From a virus: 22,335 bases of DNA. Location: positions 1-22,335 of IMG/VR virus record IMGVR_UViG_3300028920_001039. One strand, 5' to 3'. Numbering within the stretch: position 1 is the first letter of the stretch; each line of letters opens with the position of its first letter. Positions 1-6,598 of this stretch are shown here, piece after piece. The position numbers were made by a program, and so were the translations under genes. The notes beneath the pieces were generated by a model, which had not been told where the DNA came from, searched no databases, and worked only from the letters and a program-made list of their open reading frames with translations.

Positions 1-417
1 CGCCGACGAGTTGATGGGAATGATGATCTGCGGAAGGTAGTTGGGGGCCCCGGAGGATCCGCTGTAGGCGTAGATCTCAGGGAGGGCGGTGCTGTAATCG
101 GTGGCCTGGAGGTCGAAGATCACCTGTTCAGGCTTCTCCTCCAGCTGCCGCCCGATGCCGTGGGCGGCCTTGTTGAGGTAGATCCCCCCGTAGGTGCCAA
201 GGCTACGGGTGGGAACCTCGATCACCCCCGCCATGGCGGGGACGGTGACGGTGGTGCTCCGGCGGCGGAACTGGTGGTCGTTCAGCCACCAGATCTCCTC
301 GAACACCTCGCGGAGGTACTCGAGGAGCCTCTGGCGGCGCTCGTCGTAGTCCGCTTCCGACTCCGTGACGTTGTCGGTCCTCCGCAGGACTTGGTCGATG
401 GCTTCCGTTACGTTCAA
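1..417 (-). CDS. Phage structural-module protein, partial (runs off the left edge)
   Basis: This is the 5' part (139 codons) of a leftward gene open to the window edge. I chose a TTG start because AGGAGG lies 4 nt upstream and no in-frame ATG is available before the conserved-looking N-terminus MNVTEAIDQVLRRTDN. The N-terminal half is charged and helical (about residues 1-50, with EYLREVFEEIWWLNDHQF). After about residue 55 the sequence turns to beta-like, small and hydrophobic segments (STTVTVPAMAGVIEVPTRS, then IIIPINSSA at the edge). It is the most distal visible gene of the head operon and begins 24 nt after its upstream neighbour. Connector, head-closure or tail proteins commonly occupy this place, but no family signature is visible, so the role is inferred from position only. 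Nothing indicates a break. Confidence 0.75.
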   Translation of the reverse strand, partial: MNVTEAIDQVLRRTDNVTESEADYDERRQRLLEYLREVFEEIWWLNDHQFRRRSTTVTVPAMAGVIEVPTRSLGTYGGIYLNKAAHGIGRQLEEKPEQVIFDLQATDYSTALPEIYAYSGSSGAPNYLPQIIIPINSSA

Positions 418-441
418 CCAACCTCCTCGGAGGTGGCAGAC

Positions 442-1260
442 CTACGACGCCGCGGCCTGCGCCTCCTTCTTTTCTCGCGCTTCGGCCTCCTCGGCCTTCT
501 TGTCCGCGATCTTGGCCTGGATGAACTCGATCTGCTCCTCGTCGCCCTCGATGAGGGCCACGAGCTCGGCCTTGGTCAGCCGCATCCCCAGGGCGGTGGC
601 CTCCTCGAGGTAGTGGGAGGCCCCCAGGGCCTTCACGTCCGACACGGGCGGCGCGGCGGCGGCCTCCTCGATGGGGAGCGTGGTGGTCCCCTCCAGGGCC
701 GCGTAGATCTCCTTGGAGTCCACCTGGGGCTTCATGGCGGCCCGACGCTTCTGGTGCTGCAGGGCCCAGATGACGAGGTGCTCGCTGGAGCTCGGGGGCG
801 CGGGCTGCCCGCGGTCCTCCCAGCCCTTCCGGCGCTGGAGCTCATTCGCCAGGATCTCCCGGGCCTTCTTGTCCAGGCTCAGGTCGTAGAGGGGGATCCC
901 CTCCTCGAGCACGAGGGTCACGTCGTCGGGATCGGAGACGATCTGGAACCCGGCCTTGAAAAGATGCTGGCAGTGCGTCTCGAGGAACTCGCAGAAGTCC
1001 GAGACGTCGAACTGCTTCTGGTAGCCCCCGTCCTCCGTCTCCACGATCTGATCCGTCACGGCGATGGTGCCCTTCAGGGGTACGCCCGCCTTGGTCGTGG
1101 CCGCGGGGTAGCGGTAGGGGTGCCCGTCGCCCACGCGGGCGACCTCGGTGCGGGGCGGGACGTTGATGAGGGTCCCGTCGTAGCGGATCTCCAGGCGCTC
1201 GTCTCCGGGCCACACGAGGATCTGCTCTTGGATTCGATTCCAGCGGCGCTTTCTCGCCAT
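442..1260 (-). CDS. Structural-module protein of unknown function (272 aa)
   Basis: The product starts MARKRRWNRIQEQILVWPGD. Its N-terminal half (about 1-150) mixes beta-like and charged segments. The C-terminal third (about 195-272) has an acidic helix (LVALIEGDEEQIEFIQAKIA) and ends in a Lys/Glu/Ala coiled-coil-like tail (KKAEEAEAREKKEAQ). There are no membrane segments and no signal peptide. The ATG follows an AGGAG box about 11 nt upstream and starts 7 nt after the stop of the previous gene, so it belongs to the same transcript. The place downstream of capsid and before the partial gene at the left edge fits a connector, neck or tail-assembly protein. I do not recognise the family. Confidence 0.8.
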   Translation of the reverse strand: MARKRRWNRIQEQILVWPGDERLEIRYDGTLINVPPRTEVARVGDGHPYRYPAATTKAGVPLKGTIAVTDQIVETEDGGYQKQFDVSDFCEFLETHCQHLFKAGFQIVSDPDDVTLVLEEGIPLYDLSLDKKAREILANELQRRKGWEDRGQPAPPSSSEHLVIWALQHQKRRAAMKPQVDSKEIYAALEGTTTLPIEEAAAAPPVSDVKALGASHYLEEATALGMRLTKAELVALIEGDEEQIEFIQAKIADKKAEEAEAREKKEAQAAAS

Positions 1261-1267
1261 GCCTGTC

Positions 1268-1972
1268 TCACTCCTGAGAGGGTGCGACCCTCCCGTATGT
1301 CTCCCCAGAGGGCCGGGGCGACCGGCCCGATGCTCGGCCCACCAACACGGTGGGCTTGGGGTCCTCCAAGCGGTGGGGCTTCAGCCCCATGCGCCTACGG
1401 ATTTCGTTCTCGTGCTGGATCTTCGCCAGCTGCTCCCACTCAGACGGGGCGATTCTCTCGGCCTGCCGGAGGAGGTACGGCTCCAGCTGCTTCTTCTTGT
1501 ACTCGATCTCCTCGAAGTGCGCCTTCTTCAGGGCCTCGAGGCGGGCCCGGTGCTTCTCGGCTCGCTTCATGTAGGCCGCCACGGTGATGCGGACGAAATT
1601 GCGGCGGCACCAGTAGAACACCCGCCAGTCCCAGGGGACGTAGTCCCCGGGGCCGCCCCGGAAGTAGGGGACGGTGTCCGTGTCCTCGAAGATGGCGTCG
1701 AGGAAGTTGGGGACCGGATGCTCGGCCCTGGCGGGCATGACGACGTGGAACGGCTTGCGGATCTGCCTGGGGAAGGGGTAGTAGCGCCCGATGCCGTGAT
1801 GCACCAGCGACACGACGTCCTTCTCCCCAGGAAGCCCCTCCCAACGCTGAACCCGCCAGATCGGGATGACCCCGGGGTCGAACTCACGGATGGCAGCCGT
1901 CACCGCCGGGTCCTTCTCGAAGCCCGGCGGCGCGACACAGGTGTAGAGGTCCGTCCCGATCTGGCGAGGCAT
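1268..1972 (-). CDS. Structural-module protein of unknown function (234 aa)
   Basis: The product begins MPRQIGTDLYTCVAPPGFEKD. The first about 120 residues are rich in aromatic and proline residues (YYPFPRQIRKPFHVVMPAR, VPWDWRVFYWCRRNF), suggesting a compact folded domain. Residues from about 128 onward form a long basic helix or coiled coil (RAEKHRARLEALKKAHFEE and beyond), and the last 35 residues look disordered. The start lies 3 nt after the stop of the upstream gene, so translation is probably coupled; there is no strong ribosome binding site of its own. It sits between a 110-aa virion candidate and the 272-aa protein. A head-completion or connector role is plausible but unproven. Confidence 0.8.
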   Translation of the reverse strand: MPRQIGTDLYTCVAPPGFEKDPAVTAAIREFDPGVIPIWRVQRWEGLPGEKDVVSLVHHGIGRYYPFPRQIRKPFHVVMPARAEHPVPNFLDAIFEDTDTVPYFRGGPGDYVPWDWRVFYWCRRNFVRITVAAYMKRAEKHRARLEALKKAHFEEIEYKKKQLEPYLLRQAERIAPSEWEQLAKIQHENEIRRRMGLKPHRLEDPKPTVLVGRASGRSPRPSGETYGRVAPSQE

Positions 1973-1975
1973 CAG

Positions 1976-2308
1976 CTACATCTGGAGCGGGATGCGACGA
2001 CCGTCCGCGGTGATGGCGTTGACGTAGGCCACCTGGGAGGCCGCCGACCCGACGACGTAGAGGTTCTCGAGGTTCATGCGGAAGGCCCCGAAGCTGTAGG
2101 GCCCGAACCGCTTGTAGTTCCCGGCCTTGAGCTTCATGGTGGCATCGGTCCCGGCGTCGTCCACGGTGTCGGGCCCCAGGTAGACGATCCCGGTGTTGTC
2201 CTGATCCGCGACCACCTCGACCTCGAAGAAGTCCTGGCGGGTGTAGCCGATCACGGTCGAGAGCTTCGCTCGGGTCGTCCCGCCGTCGAACTGTCCACTG
2301 ACGTGCAT
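1976..2308 (-). CDS. Putative small virion protein (head decoration or connector candidate, 110 aa)
   Basis: The product starts MHVSGQFDGGTTRAKLSTVI. It looks predominantly beta-stranded, with alternating hydrophobic residues (FFEVEVVADQDNTGIVYLG, NLYVVGSAASQVAYVNAI), no signal peptide and no coiled coil. AAGGAG lies about 9 nt before the ATG, so it has its own good ribosome binding site. It follows the major capsid gene after one inserted gene (the secreted protein at 2388-2927). Small beta proteins close downstream of capsid are often head-decoration or head-tail connector proteins, and that is the basis of the suggestion. No diagnostic motif is visible. Confidence 0.8.
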   Translation of the reverse strand: MHVSGQFDGGTTRAKLSTVIGYTRQDFFEVEVVADQDNTGIVYLGPDTVDDAGTDATMKLKAGNYKRFGPYSFGAFRMNLENLYVVGSAASQVAYVNAITADGRRIPLQM

Positions 2309-2387
2309 GTGTGCATCTCCTTCTCATGCCCCGGGGCGTCTCTTCCCACCCCAGGGTCTTGGGTTTTACGGCAAGCGATTGGGCGAC

Positions 2388-2927
2388 TTAGGGGCCGCCG
2401 CAACCTCCGCAAACGTTGGGCTGGTCATCGAGCAACAGGTACGTCTGGGTAACGACCGTGTCGCGGGTGCCCCCGACAACGCCAATGTCTGCGATAACAG
2501 TACCCACCGAGTCGCAAATCCCGTTCGTGGGAGTATCGGCGGTGAGCGTCACGGAGTCGCCCAAGGCGAGCCCGGTCTGGGCCGCGGCCTGGGCGGCGGT
2601 CTGGAAGGTGAACGAAGTGGCGTCTGATGGAACCTCGGCAAGAAACCTGTTGAGCGCAACAGTCCCACCGGCCGTACAGGGATCACCCATCCCCGCAGCA
2701 TCAACGATGTTCACTGCCACACCGTTTGCAAGCACCAGATTCGTGCCTTCGGTCGGCCCGCCAGAGGGCCCGGCGACGACTTCGACTCCATTGATGGTGA
2801 GCGGGCCCGGGTTGACGCTGAGGCTGGGCACGGTGAAGGTGCCGACACTACCGCTGCCGTACTGTGCAAAGCTGAATGCCGCGGCCAGACCGATGGCGAC
2901 CAGCACAGCGAGAATGCTTCTCTTCAT
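2388..2927 (-). CDS. Secreted protein with signal peptide, moron-like insertion after the capsid gene
   Basis: The 179-aa product opens with a classical Sec signal peptide: basic MKR, a hydrophobic core (ILAVLVAIGLAAAFSF) and a probable cleavage after SFA (about residue 21). The mature part is Gly/Ala/Thr/Val-rich and looks beta-structured. It has Cys in DPCTAGG and ICDSVG and ends in a Cys/Gly cluster (VCGGCGGP), so disulfides outside the cytoplasm are possible. It has its own strong GGAGGAGG site and is separated from the capsid gene by a stable hairpin. It also looks less GC-rich than its neighbours. An export signal is unusual inside a capsid operon. A moron that acts on the host envelope is one reading, and an exported receptor-blocking or lysis-related protein is another. 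I do not recognise the family. Confidence 0.82.
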   Translation of the reverse strand: MKRSILAVLVAIGLAAAFSFAQYGSGSVGTFTVPSLSVNPGPLTINGVEVVAGPSGGPTEGTNLVLANGVAVNIVDAAGMGDPCTAGGTVALNRFLAEVPSDATSFTFQTAAQAAAQTGLALGDSVTLTADTPTNGICDSVGTVIADIGVVGGTRDTVVTQTYLLLDDQPNVCGGCGGP

Positions 2928-2955
2928 CTCTTTGGTCCTCCTCCTAAGAGGGATG

Positions 2956-2979
2956 GGCTGGGGGCCGAAGCCCCCAGCC
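2956..2979 (-). terminator. Stable UUCG-loop hairpin directly after the capsid gene
   Basis: Read on the minus strand, a perfect 10-bp stem (GGCTGGGGGC paired with GCCCCCAGCC) closes a TTCG tetraloop, giving the extra-stable C(UUCG)G geometry. It starts 12 nt after the capsid stop codon and ends before the GGAGGAGG site of the next gene. No T-run follows, so it is not a textbook intrinsic terminator. It more likely works as a partial terminator or as an mRNA-stabilising 3' end that lets capsid transcripts accumulate. Confidence 0.65.
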
Positions 2980-2990
2980 GCTTGCCTCGG

Positions 2991-4247
2991 CTAGTCGTTG
3001 CAGATGGGGTCGTTGAGCATCTGGAGCCGCGAGCTCGCCCGCGGCATGGAGTTGATCTGGTTCTCGACGGACCCGACGTAGGCCAGGAACCCGGCGTTGT
3101 GGCCCCCGGCGGTGGGGATCATCTTCAGCAGGGTGTCGTCGTCGATCCAGTCCAGCGGCATGGCCTCGTAGAGTCCGAAGACCTCCCAGCACGCGAAGTA
3201 GATGCGCCGGGGCTCGCAGTCGAAATCGACCTCGAGCTTGAGGTTCACGCCGGGGGCCAGGATCTGGAGGGAGTCCTCGTCGTAGCCGCTGGTGTACCGG
3301 GGGGCGCTGCCGGTGGGTCCGGGGTAGCGCCGCTCGGCCTGGATGAACTCGACGTACTTCCGAGCCTGCCCGGTGTTGGTCAGGGCGCGGGTGACCCGCT
3401 TGCCCGTCTCGCGCCGGGGCTTGTCGATGGCGTCGAGGATCAGCTGCTCCGTGAGGTCCCGGAGGTGGGTGGACGTCTCCACGAAGGCGTTGAGCTCGGG
3501 GTAGGTGGCCCGGGACAGACCGAACAGCGAGGCCGCGTCCGAGGCGTTCCCGATAATCATGGGGAGGGTCCAGATGTTCCGGCCTTCGGTGTTCTCGATG
3601 AAGATGACGTCGCCCGCGACGATGGTGCCGTCGTTCGCGCCGTCGTAGACGATCTCCCGCGTCTCGCGGTCGAGCGAGGTGATCTTCCGCCCGGTGGCGG
3701 CCCGGGCCACGCCCCCGGTGGCAGCCGAGTAGGCGTCGATCCTCATGTTCTTGTTGAGGAGCTCCGTCTGCAGCGGCTTCGCCAGGACGAGGGTGTTCGA
3801 GCCCGAGTTGGACTCGACGGTGGCGAGGGCCCCGTAGATCGACCCGACGTACACCTTGTTGATGTACTTGCCGAGGTTCTCCACGGTCTTCTCGACGCGA
3901 TCCGACATGATCCCGCCGGAGTTGAAGGTTCCGACCTTCGACTTGGCGGCGGCCTTGGTCTTCACGCCGATCTGGAAGGACCCCACGAAGAGCTCGGGGG
4001 TGACCTCACCCTGCACGCGGGTGGGGTCGATGGGGGCGGGGAACGCGCCCAGGTCCGCGATCATGCCGACGTTCCATGCGGACGCGATGCCGAGCGGGAA
4101 CTTGGCGATCCCTTCGTGCATCTTCAGGTTGACGCGCTGGAGGGCCTTGCGGTAGGGGGCCTCCTTGTTCACCGGCTCCTCGAACGTCCCCGGAGGGTAG
4201 GCGTTCTTGAGCTCGGTGGTGATGTCCTCGAATGCTCCGGTTGCCAT
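2991..4247 (-). CDS. Major capsid protein
   Basis: This 418-aa protein starts MATGAFEDITTELKNAYPPG. It is the shell-protein candidate because it lies directly downstream of a typical scaffold gene and downstream of terminase and portal, has the right size, and is a soluble mixed alpha/beta protein without signal or membrane segments. Around residues 120-150 is an extended helix (MSDRVEKTVENLGKYINKVY) of the kind seen as a spine helix in HK97-type capsid proteins. The C-terminal part (about 330-400) is beta-rich (LKLEVDFDCEPRRIYFACW). It lacks a long N-terminal delta domain, in agreement with a separate scaffold protein. GGGAG lies upstream of the ATG, and a UUCG hairpin follows the gene. The HK97 fold itself is inferred and not read from a motif. 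Confidence 0.83.
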   Translation of the reverse strand: MATGAFEDITTELKNAYPPGTFEEPVNKEAPYRKALQRVNLKMHEGIAKFPLGIASAWNVGMIADLGAFPAPIDPTRVQGEVTPELFVGSFQIGVKTKAAAKSKVGTFNSGGIMSDRVEKTVENLGKYINKVYVGSIYGALATVESNSGSNTLVLAKPLQTELLNKNMRIDAYSAATGGVARAATGRKITSLDRETREIVYDGANDGTIVAGDVIFIENTEGRNIWTLPMIIGNASDAASLFGLSRATYPELNAFVETSTHLRDLTEQLILDAIDKPRRETGKRVTRALTNTGQARKYVEFIQAERRYPGPTGSAPRYTSGYDEDSLQILAPGVNLKLEVDFDCEPRRIYFACWEVFGLYEAMPLDWIDDDTLLKMIPTAGGHNAGFLAYVGSVENQINSMPRASSRLQMLNDPICND

Positions 4248-4273
4248 GCTTTCTCCCTAAAAGGGGAGGTTGC

Positions 4274-5410
4274 CTACAGGCCAGACTTGGCGAGCCGCGC
4301 TCTGGCGGCGGCCATCTTCGGCCCGAGATCTCCCTGATTGAGAGCGCCGGGGGCCACGGGTCTTCGAGGGGTTCCCTTCGGGGGCGGCGGACTGGCTCCT
4401 CGCGCCACCTTCCGCTTCTCCTGGGACTTCTTGGCGAAGCGGTGGCGGGAGGCAAGATCTCGGTCCTTCAGGTACTCGTCCAGATGCGAACGGACGAGGC
4501 CGGGCATGTCCACGGTGGAGATGTCGGCGTCCCCCAGGTTCCAGAGATCGAGCAGCAGCGACTTGTTGACCGACTTCATTGCCGAGGCCATGAGCTCCTT
4601 CGGAACCTCTGCCTCGGCGGCGGCCTGCTGGATCAGTGACGCAACCTCTTCGGGGAATTCCCTCTCGAATTCCTCGGCTTCCTGCGCTTGCCTCTGTCTG
4701 TTTGCCTCCTGATCCTTCAGGGCATGGAGCAACCACTCTCGGTCCTGGGCCAACCTCTCGACGTCGAAGGACAACGTCTCAGCCTTCTCGTTCAGATCGG
4801 CGTACCGCTGCAGAAGGGTTTCCTTCTTGATGACAGCGGTTTCCATCTGGGCAGCGAGAATCTGCTTCTGGTAGTCCTCGGCGTCTTCCATCCTCGCCTC
4901 GAGCTTGGCGATCGTCTTGTCGCTCTCGGCAAGTTTGATGAGGGTGTCCTGGGCACGGGCCTGCAGCTGCTCGCCCTTCTGGGCAAGAGACTCGATCCGT
5001 CCAGTGAGCTTTTGGACGTCCGGGTGTGGGGGAGGAGGCTCAGTTTTCTCGGGCTCCTTCTTGGAGTCGAGAGCGGCAACCTTGGCCCTGAGCTCTTCGT
5101 TCTCTTTCCGCACGCGGCTGGCGTAGTTGGTCTTGTCCCAATACGCCCTGCCCATGGCGGCGCGACGGTCACGCTCGGACTTGAAGTGGCCGAACTTCTT
5201 CTGGAAGTTCCTCCACGATTCGTCGTCCTCGTCGTCGTCCTCGTCGTCCTCGGGCTGGTCCTGCTCTTCCTCGGTGTCTTCGTCGTCGTCTTCGTCGGGA
5301 GCCGGGGCGTCCGGCTCATCGTCTTCGGAGGGCGTCTCGTCAGACAGGTCGTCCTCGGGGCCGTCGTCGATGGCGTCGTCTTCGGGCTCGAGGGCTTCTT
5401 CAGGTGGCAT
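4274..5410 (-). CDS. Capsid scaffolding protein
   Basis: The 378-aa product shows the usual scaffold layout. Residues 1-65 are extremely acidic low complexity (runs of Asp and Glu). About 67-100 is a charged segment (WRNFQKKFGHFKSERDRR). About 100-245 is long heptad-like coiled coil (ENEELRAKVAALDSKKE, SDKTIAKLEARMEDAEDYQK). The last about 60 residues are strongly basic (ASRHRFAKKSQEKRKVARG), like the capsid-binding basic tails of P22-type scaffolds. It lies 26 nt upstream of the capsid gene and downstream of the co-chaperonin. No Ser-His-Asp protease motif is evident, so I see no maturation protease fused to it. The N-terminal DNA is a GTC/CTC-type trinucleotide repeat, which could vary in length between relatives. 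Confidence 0.82.
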   Translation of the reverse strand: MPPEEALEPEDDAIDDGPEDDLSDETPSEDDEPDAPAPDEDDDEDTEEEQDQPEDDEDDDEDDESWRNFQKKFGHFKSERDRRAAMGRAYWDKTNYASRVRKENEELRAKVAALDSKKEPEKTEPPPPHPDVQKLTGRIESLAQKGEQLQARAQDTLIKLAESDKTIAKLEARMEDAEDYQKQILAAQMETAVIKKETLLQRYADLNEKAETLSFDVERLAQDREWLLHALKDQEANRQRQAQEAEEFEREFPEEVASLIQQAAAEAEVPKELMASAMKSVNKSLLLDLWNLGDADISTVDMPGLVRSHLDEYLKDRDLASRHRFAKKSQEKRKVARGASPPPPKGTPRRPVAPGALNQGDLGPKMAAARARLAKSGL

Positions 5411-5444
5411 TTGAACCTCCGCGGGGCGACCGCGTCACATGGTT

Positions 5445-5474
5445 GGGAGAGTGTGCCTTGGGACACCCTCTCCC
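5445..5474 (-). promoter_or_regulatory. Hairpin in the leader of the scaffold gene
   Basis: Complementary arms GGGAGAG and CTCTCCC (7 bp) enclose 16 nt in which GTG and CAC can extend the stem past a small bulge. It lies between the stop of the co-chaperonin gene and the start of the scaffold gene. It may protect or process the mRNA so that scaffold and capsid are made in excess. No T-run follows, so full termination is unlikely. Confidence 0.4.
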
Positions 5475-5479
5475 GTCAA

Positions 5480-5770
5480 TTACGTCCTGTACGCCAGGAT
5501 TTCGTCCTCCCGGAGGATGATGACGTCGGGGTCGTCCTCGTCCAGGGGAACACCGGAGAAGGAGTTGAACTTCACCTCCATCCCCGGGGTGATTCGCAGG
5601 GGAATCAGGGACCCATCGGGAGCGGGGCGTCCGTTCCCGACACGGAGCACCACTCCGGTGCTCTGCTGCTTCTGGTGAGCGTCGGGGACAACCATCCCCT
5701 TCACCACCGTCTCGGCAGCGTGCCTCTGAACCACCAGCTTGTCGTAGAGCGTCTCCCATTCGTTCGTCAC
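5480..5770 (-). CDS. groES-like: GroES-type co-chaperonin (Cpn10)
   Basis: This 96-aa protein can be aligned by eye with bacterial GroES along its whole length. It has an N-terminal strand LYDKLVVQR (8-16), a mobile loop ending in GMVVPDAHQK (25-34) in place of the GGIVL-type GroEL-binding tripeptide region, then STGVVLRVGNGR (37-48, with VGNGR as in E. coli GroES). A roof hairpin follows (PAPDGSLIPL), then the ITPGMEVKFNSFSG strand, and the typical end VIILREDEILAY (83-94). Its length matches the family (about 97 aa). GroES caps the GroEL chamber and drives ATP-dependent folding. Placed just before scaffold and capsid, it probably adapts host GroEL for capsid folding, by analogy with T4 gp31. 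No groEL is in the window. The start is GTG with GGGGGG upstream. Confidence 0.92.
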   Translation of the reverse strand: MTNEWETLYDKLVVQRHAAETVVKGMVVPDAHQKQQSTGVVLRVGNGRPAPDGSLIPLRITPGMEVKFNSFSGVPLDEDDPDVIILREDEILAYRT

Positions 5771-5794
5771 GTCTATCCCCCCTATGTAGTTGAA

Positions 5795-6040
5795 CTACTT
5801 ACTGTTCTTCGCCAGAGCGGTGGCCGCCGTGCGGGCGCTCCGCTGCTGTTCACGCCACTTTCGCAGGGCCGCGGACCACTGGGCGGTGGAGTCGTAGTCG
5901 GCCTGCTTCGGCATGGGCGTGGATCCGGCCTTCTCGAGCTCGCCCAGGCCGCCCGCCTTCGCCTCCTTGGGCTCGACGTAGGTCTTGGCCTTCTTGCCTT
6001 CATAGCCGACGACCTTGCCGCCGCGGCGGTGCTTCTTCAT
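5795..6040 (-). CDS. Small basic protein (81 aa), structural cluster
   Basis: The product begins MKKHRRGGKVVGYEGKKAKT, a Lys/Arg/Gly-rich head. A Gly-Leu-Gly linker and a C-terminal helix follow (STAQWSAALRKWREQQRSAR). I placed the start at this ATG, although the frame stays open 35 codons upstream, because the upstream stretch overlaps and shadows the 43-aa gene; a GGAG lies close before this ATG. It is 24 nt upstream of the co-chaperonin start. The basic head could bind DNA or an acidic partner such as the scaffold, but this is conjecture. No family recognised. Confidence 0.7.
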   Translation of the reverse strand: MKKHRRGGKVVGYEGKKAKTYVEPKEAKAGGLGELEKAGSTPMPKQADYDSTAQWSAALRKWREQQRSARTAATALAKNSK

Positions 6041-6048
6041 CCGCTCCA

Positions 6049-6180
6049 CTACCCGCCTCCCTTCTTCTCCTGGGCCGCCATGATGGCGTAGGCGGCGTCC
6101 CGGCAGGAGCGGCCCTTCTTCGGTTTCAGCTTCCCGGCCCGGCACTTCGCCACCAGGGCCTTCTTCTGAGCCTCGGGCAT
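6049..6180 (-). CDS. Tiny basic protein (43 aa), structural cluster
   Basis: This short gene encodes a Lys/Ala-rich protein starting MPEAQKKALVAKCRAGKLKP and ending in KKGGG. Its ATG overlaps the TGA of the preceding gene (TGATG), the same coupling used at other junctions of this operon, and its stop lies 8 nt before the next start. Two Cys lie at about residues 13 and 26. It probably forms a helix-turn-helix-like pair of basic helices, but no function can be assigned. The regular TGATG junctions on its upstream side are the main reason to believe it is real. Confidence 0.65.
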   Translation of the reverse strand: MPEAQKKALVAKCRAGKLKPKKGRSCRDAAYAIMAAQEKKGGG

Positions 6181-6368
6181 CAGCGTTCTCCGATCCTCGG
6201 CTTCCTCTTCGGCTTGATGTCCATGGGGCTCGGCATCCCCATCTCCGCGTTGCGCTCCTCGGGGTCGATGTCGATGGGCGACGGCATCCCCATCTCCTCG
6301 TTGCGAAGCTGCTCCTTGGTCTTCTTCTTCCGAATGAGGACGTTGGCGGCGTCGGCGGCGGTGGGCAT
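6180..6368 (-). CDS. Small protein with a tandem EMGMPSP repeat (62 aa)
   Basis: The product starts MPTAADAANVLIRKKKTKEQ and contains two adjacent copies of a short repeat: EMGMPSPIDIDP (about residues 25-36) and EMGMPSPMDIKP (about 42-53). It ends in a basic KRKPRIGER. The frame is open far upstream, but the chosen ATG overlaps the stop of the previous gene as TGATG, and everything upstream reads as a Pro/Arg shadow of another gene. The repeat may be a docking peptide presented twice to a symmetric partner. This is inference, and no family is recognised. Confidence 0.68.
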   Translation of the reverse strand: MPTAADAANVLIRKKKTKEQLRNEEMGMPSPIDIDPEERNAEMGMPSPMDIKPKRKPRIGER

Positions 6369-6598
6369 CAGCTTGCCCTCTTCAGGGCCTTGTGCGCGTC
6401 CCTGGCGGTGAAGTTTCGCCGGACCTTCTCTGTGCGGAGTTTCTCGTACATCTCCTGGTTCTCTCGGTAGAGGTCGGCGGCTTCCTTCTGCTCTGCCGCG
6501 GTGGCCCCAGAGCGGCGCAGTTCGTCCTGGCGGCGGGACCGGCGGCGCATGTACTCCTCCGCGCCAGGGACGTTCATCTTGCTCTTGGGGGCTGCCAT
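6368..6598 (-). CDS. Small charged helical protein (76 aa)
   Basis: The product starts MAAPKSKMNVPGAEEYMRRR and is almost entirely charged helix: a DELRRSGATAAEQKEAADLY stretch and a C-terminal basic segment (RRNFTARDAHKALKRAS). Both ends are joined to neighbours by TGATG overlaps, so it is translated as part of a coupled series. It belongs to a set of six such proteins between the portal-adjacent gene and the co-chaperonin. It could be a virion-internal or head-assembly factor, but the sequence gives no direct evidence. Confidence 0.7.
   Translation of the reverse strand: MAAPKSKMNVPGAEEYMRRRSRRQDELRRSGATAAEQKEAADLYRENQEMYEKLRTEKVRRNFTARDAHKALKRAS

Noticed and set aside
203-421. 72-codon minus-strand frame starting TTG at 421
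   Set aside because: It reads as Pro/Arg/His low complexity; the overlapping frame from TTG 417 gives a normal protein and stays open to the window edge.
160-1587. Long plus-strand open frame (475 codons) opposite the first structural genes
   Set aside because: Pro/Arg/Gly/Leu-rich shadow of minus-strand coding in GC-rich DNA; no ribosome binding site; the minus-strand products are far more protein-like and form one operon.
2982-4337. Plus-strand open frame of 451 codons opposite the major capsid gene
   Set aside because: Composition (Gly/Val/Asp/Leu/His) is that of an antisense shadow, and the capsid gene on the other strand fits context and ribosome binding site.
4274-5410. Prohead protease fused to scaffold
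   Set aside because: The protein is acidic low complexity followed by coiled coil and a basic tail; no protease-like folded region or conserved Ser/His motif is visible.
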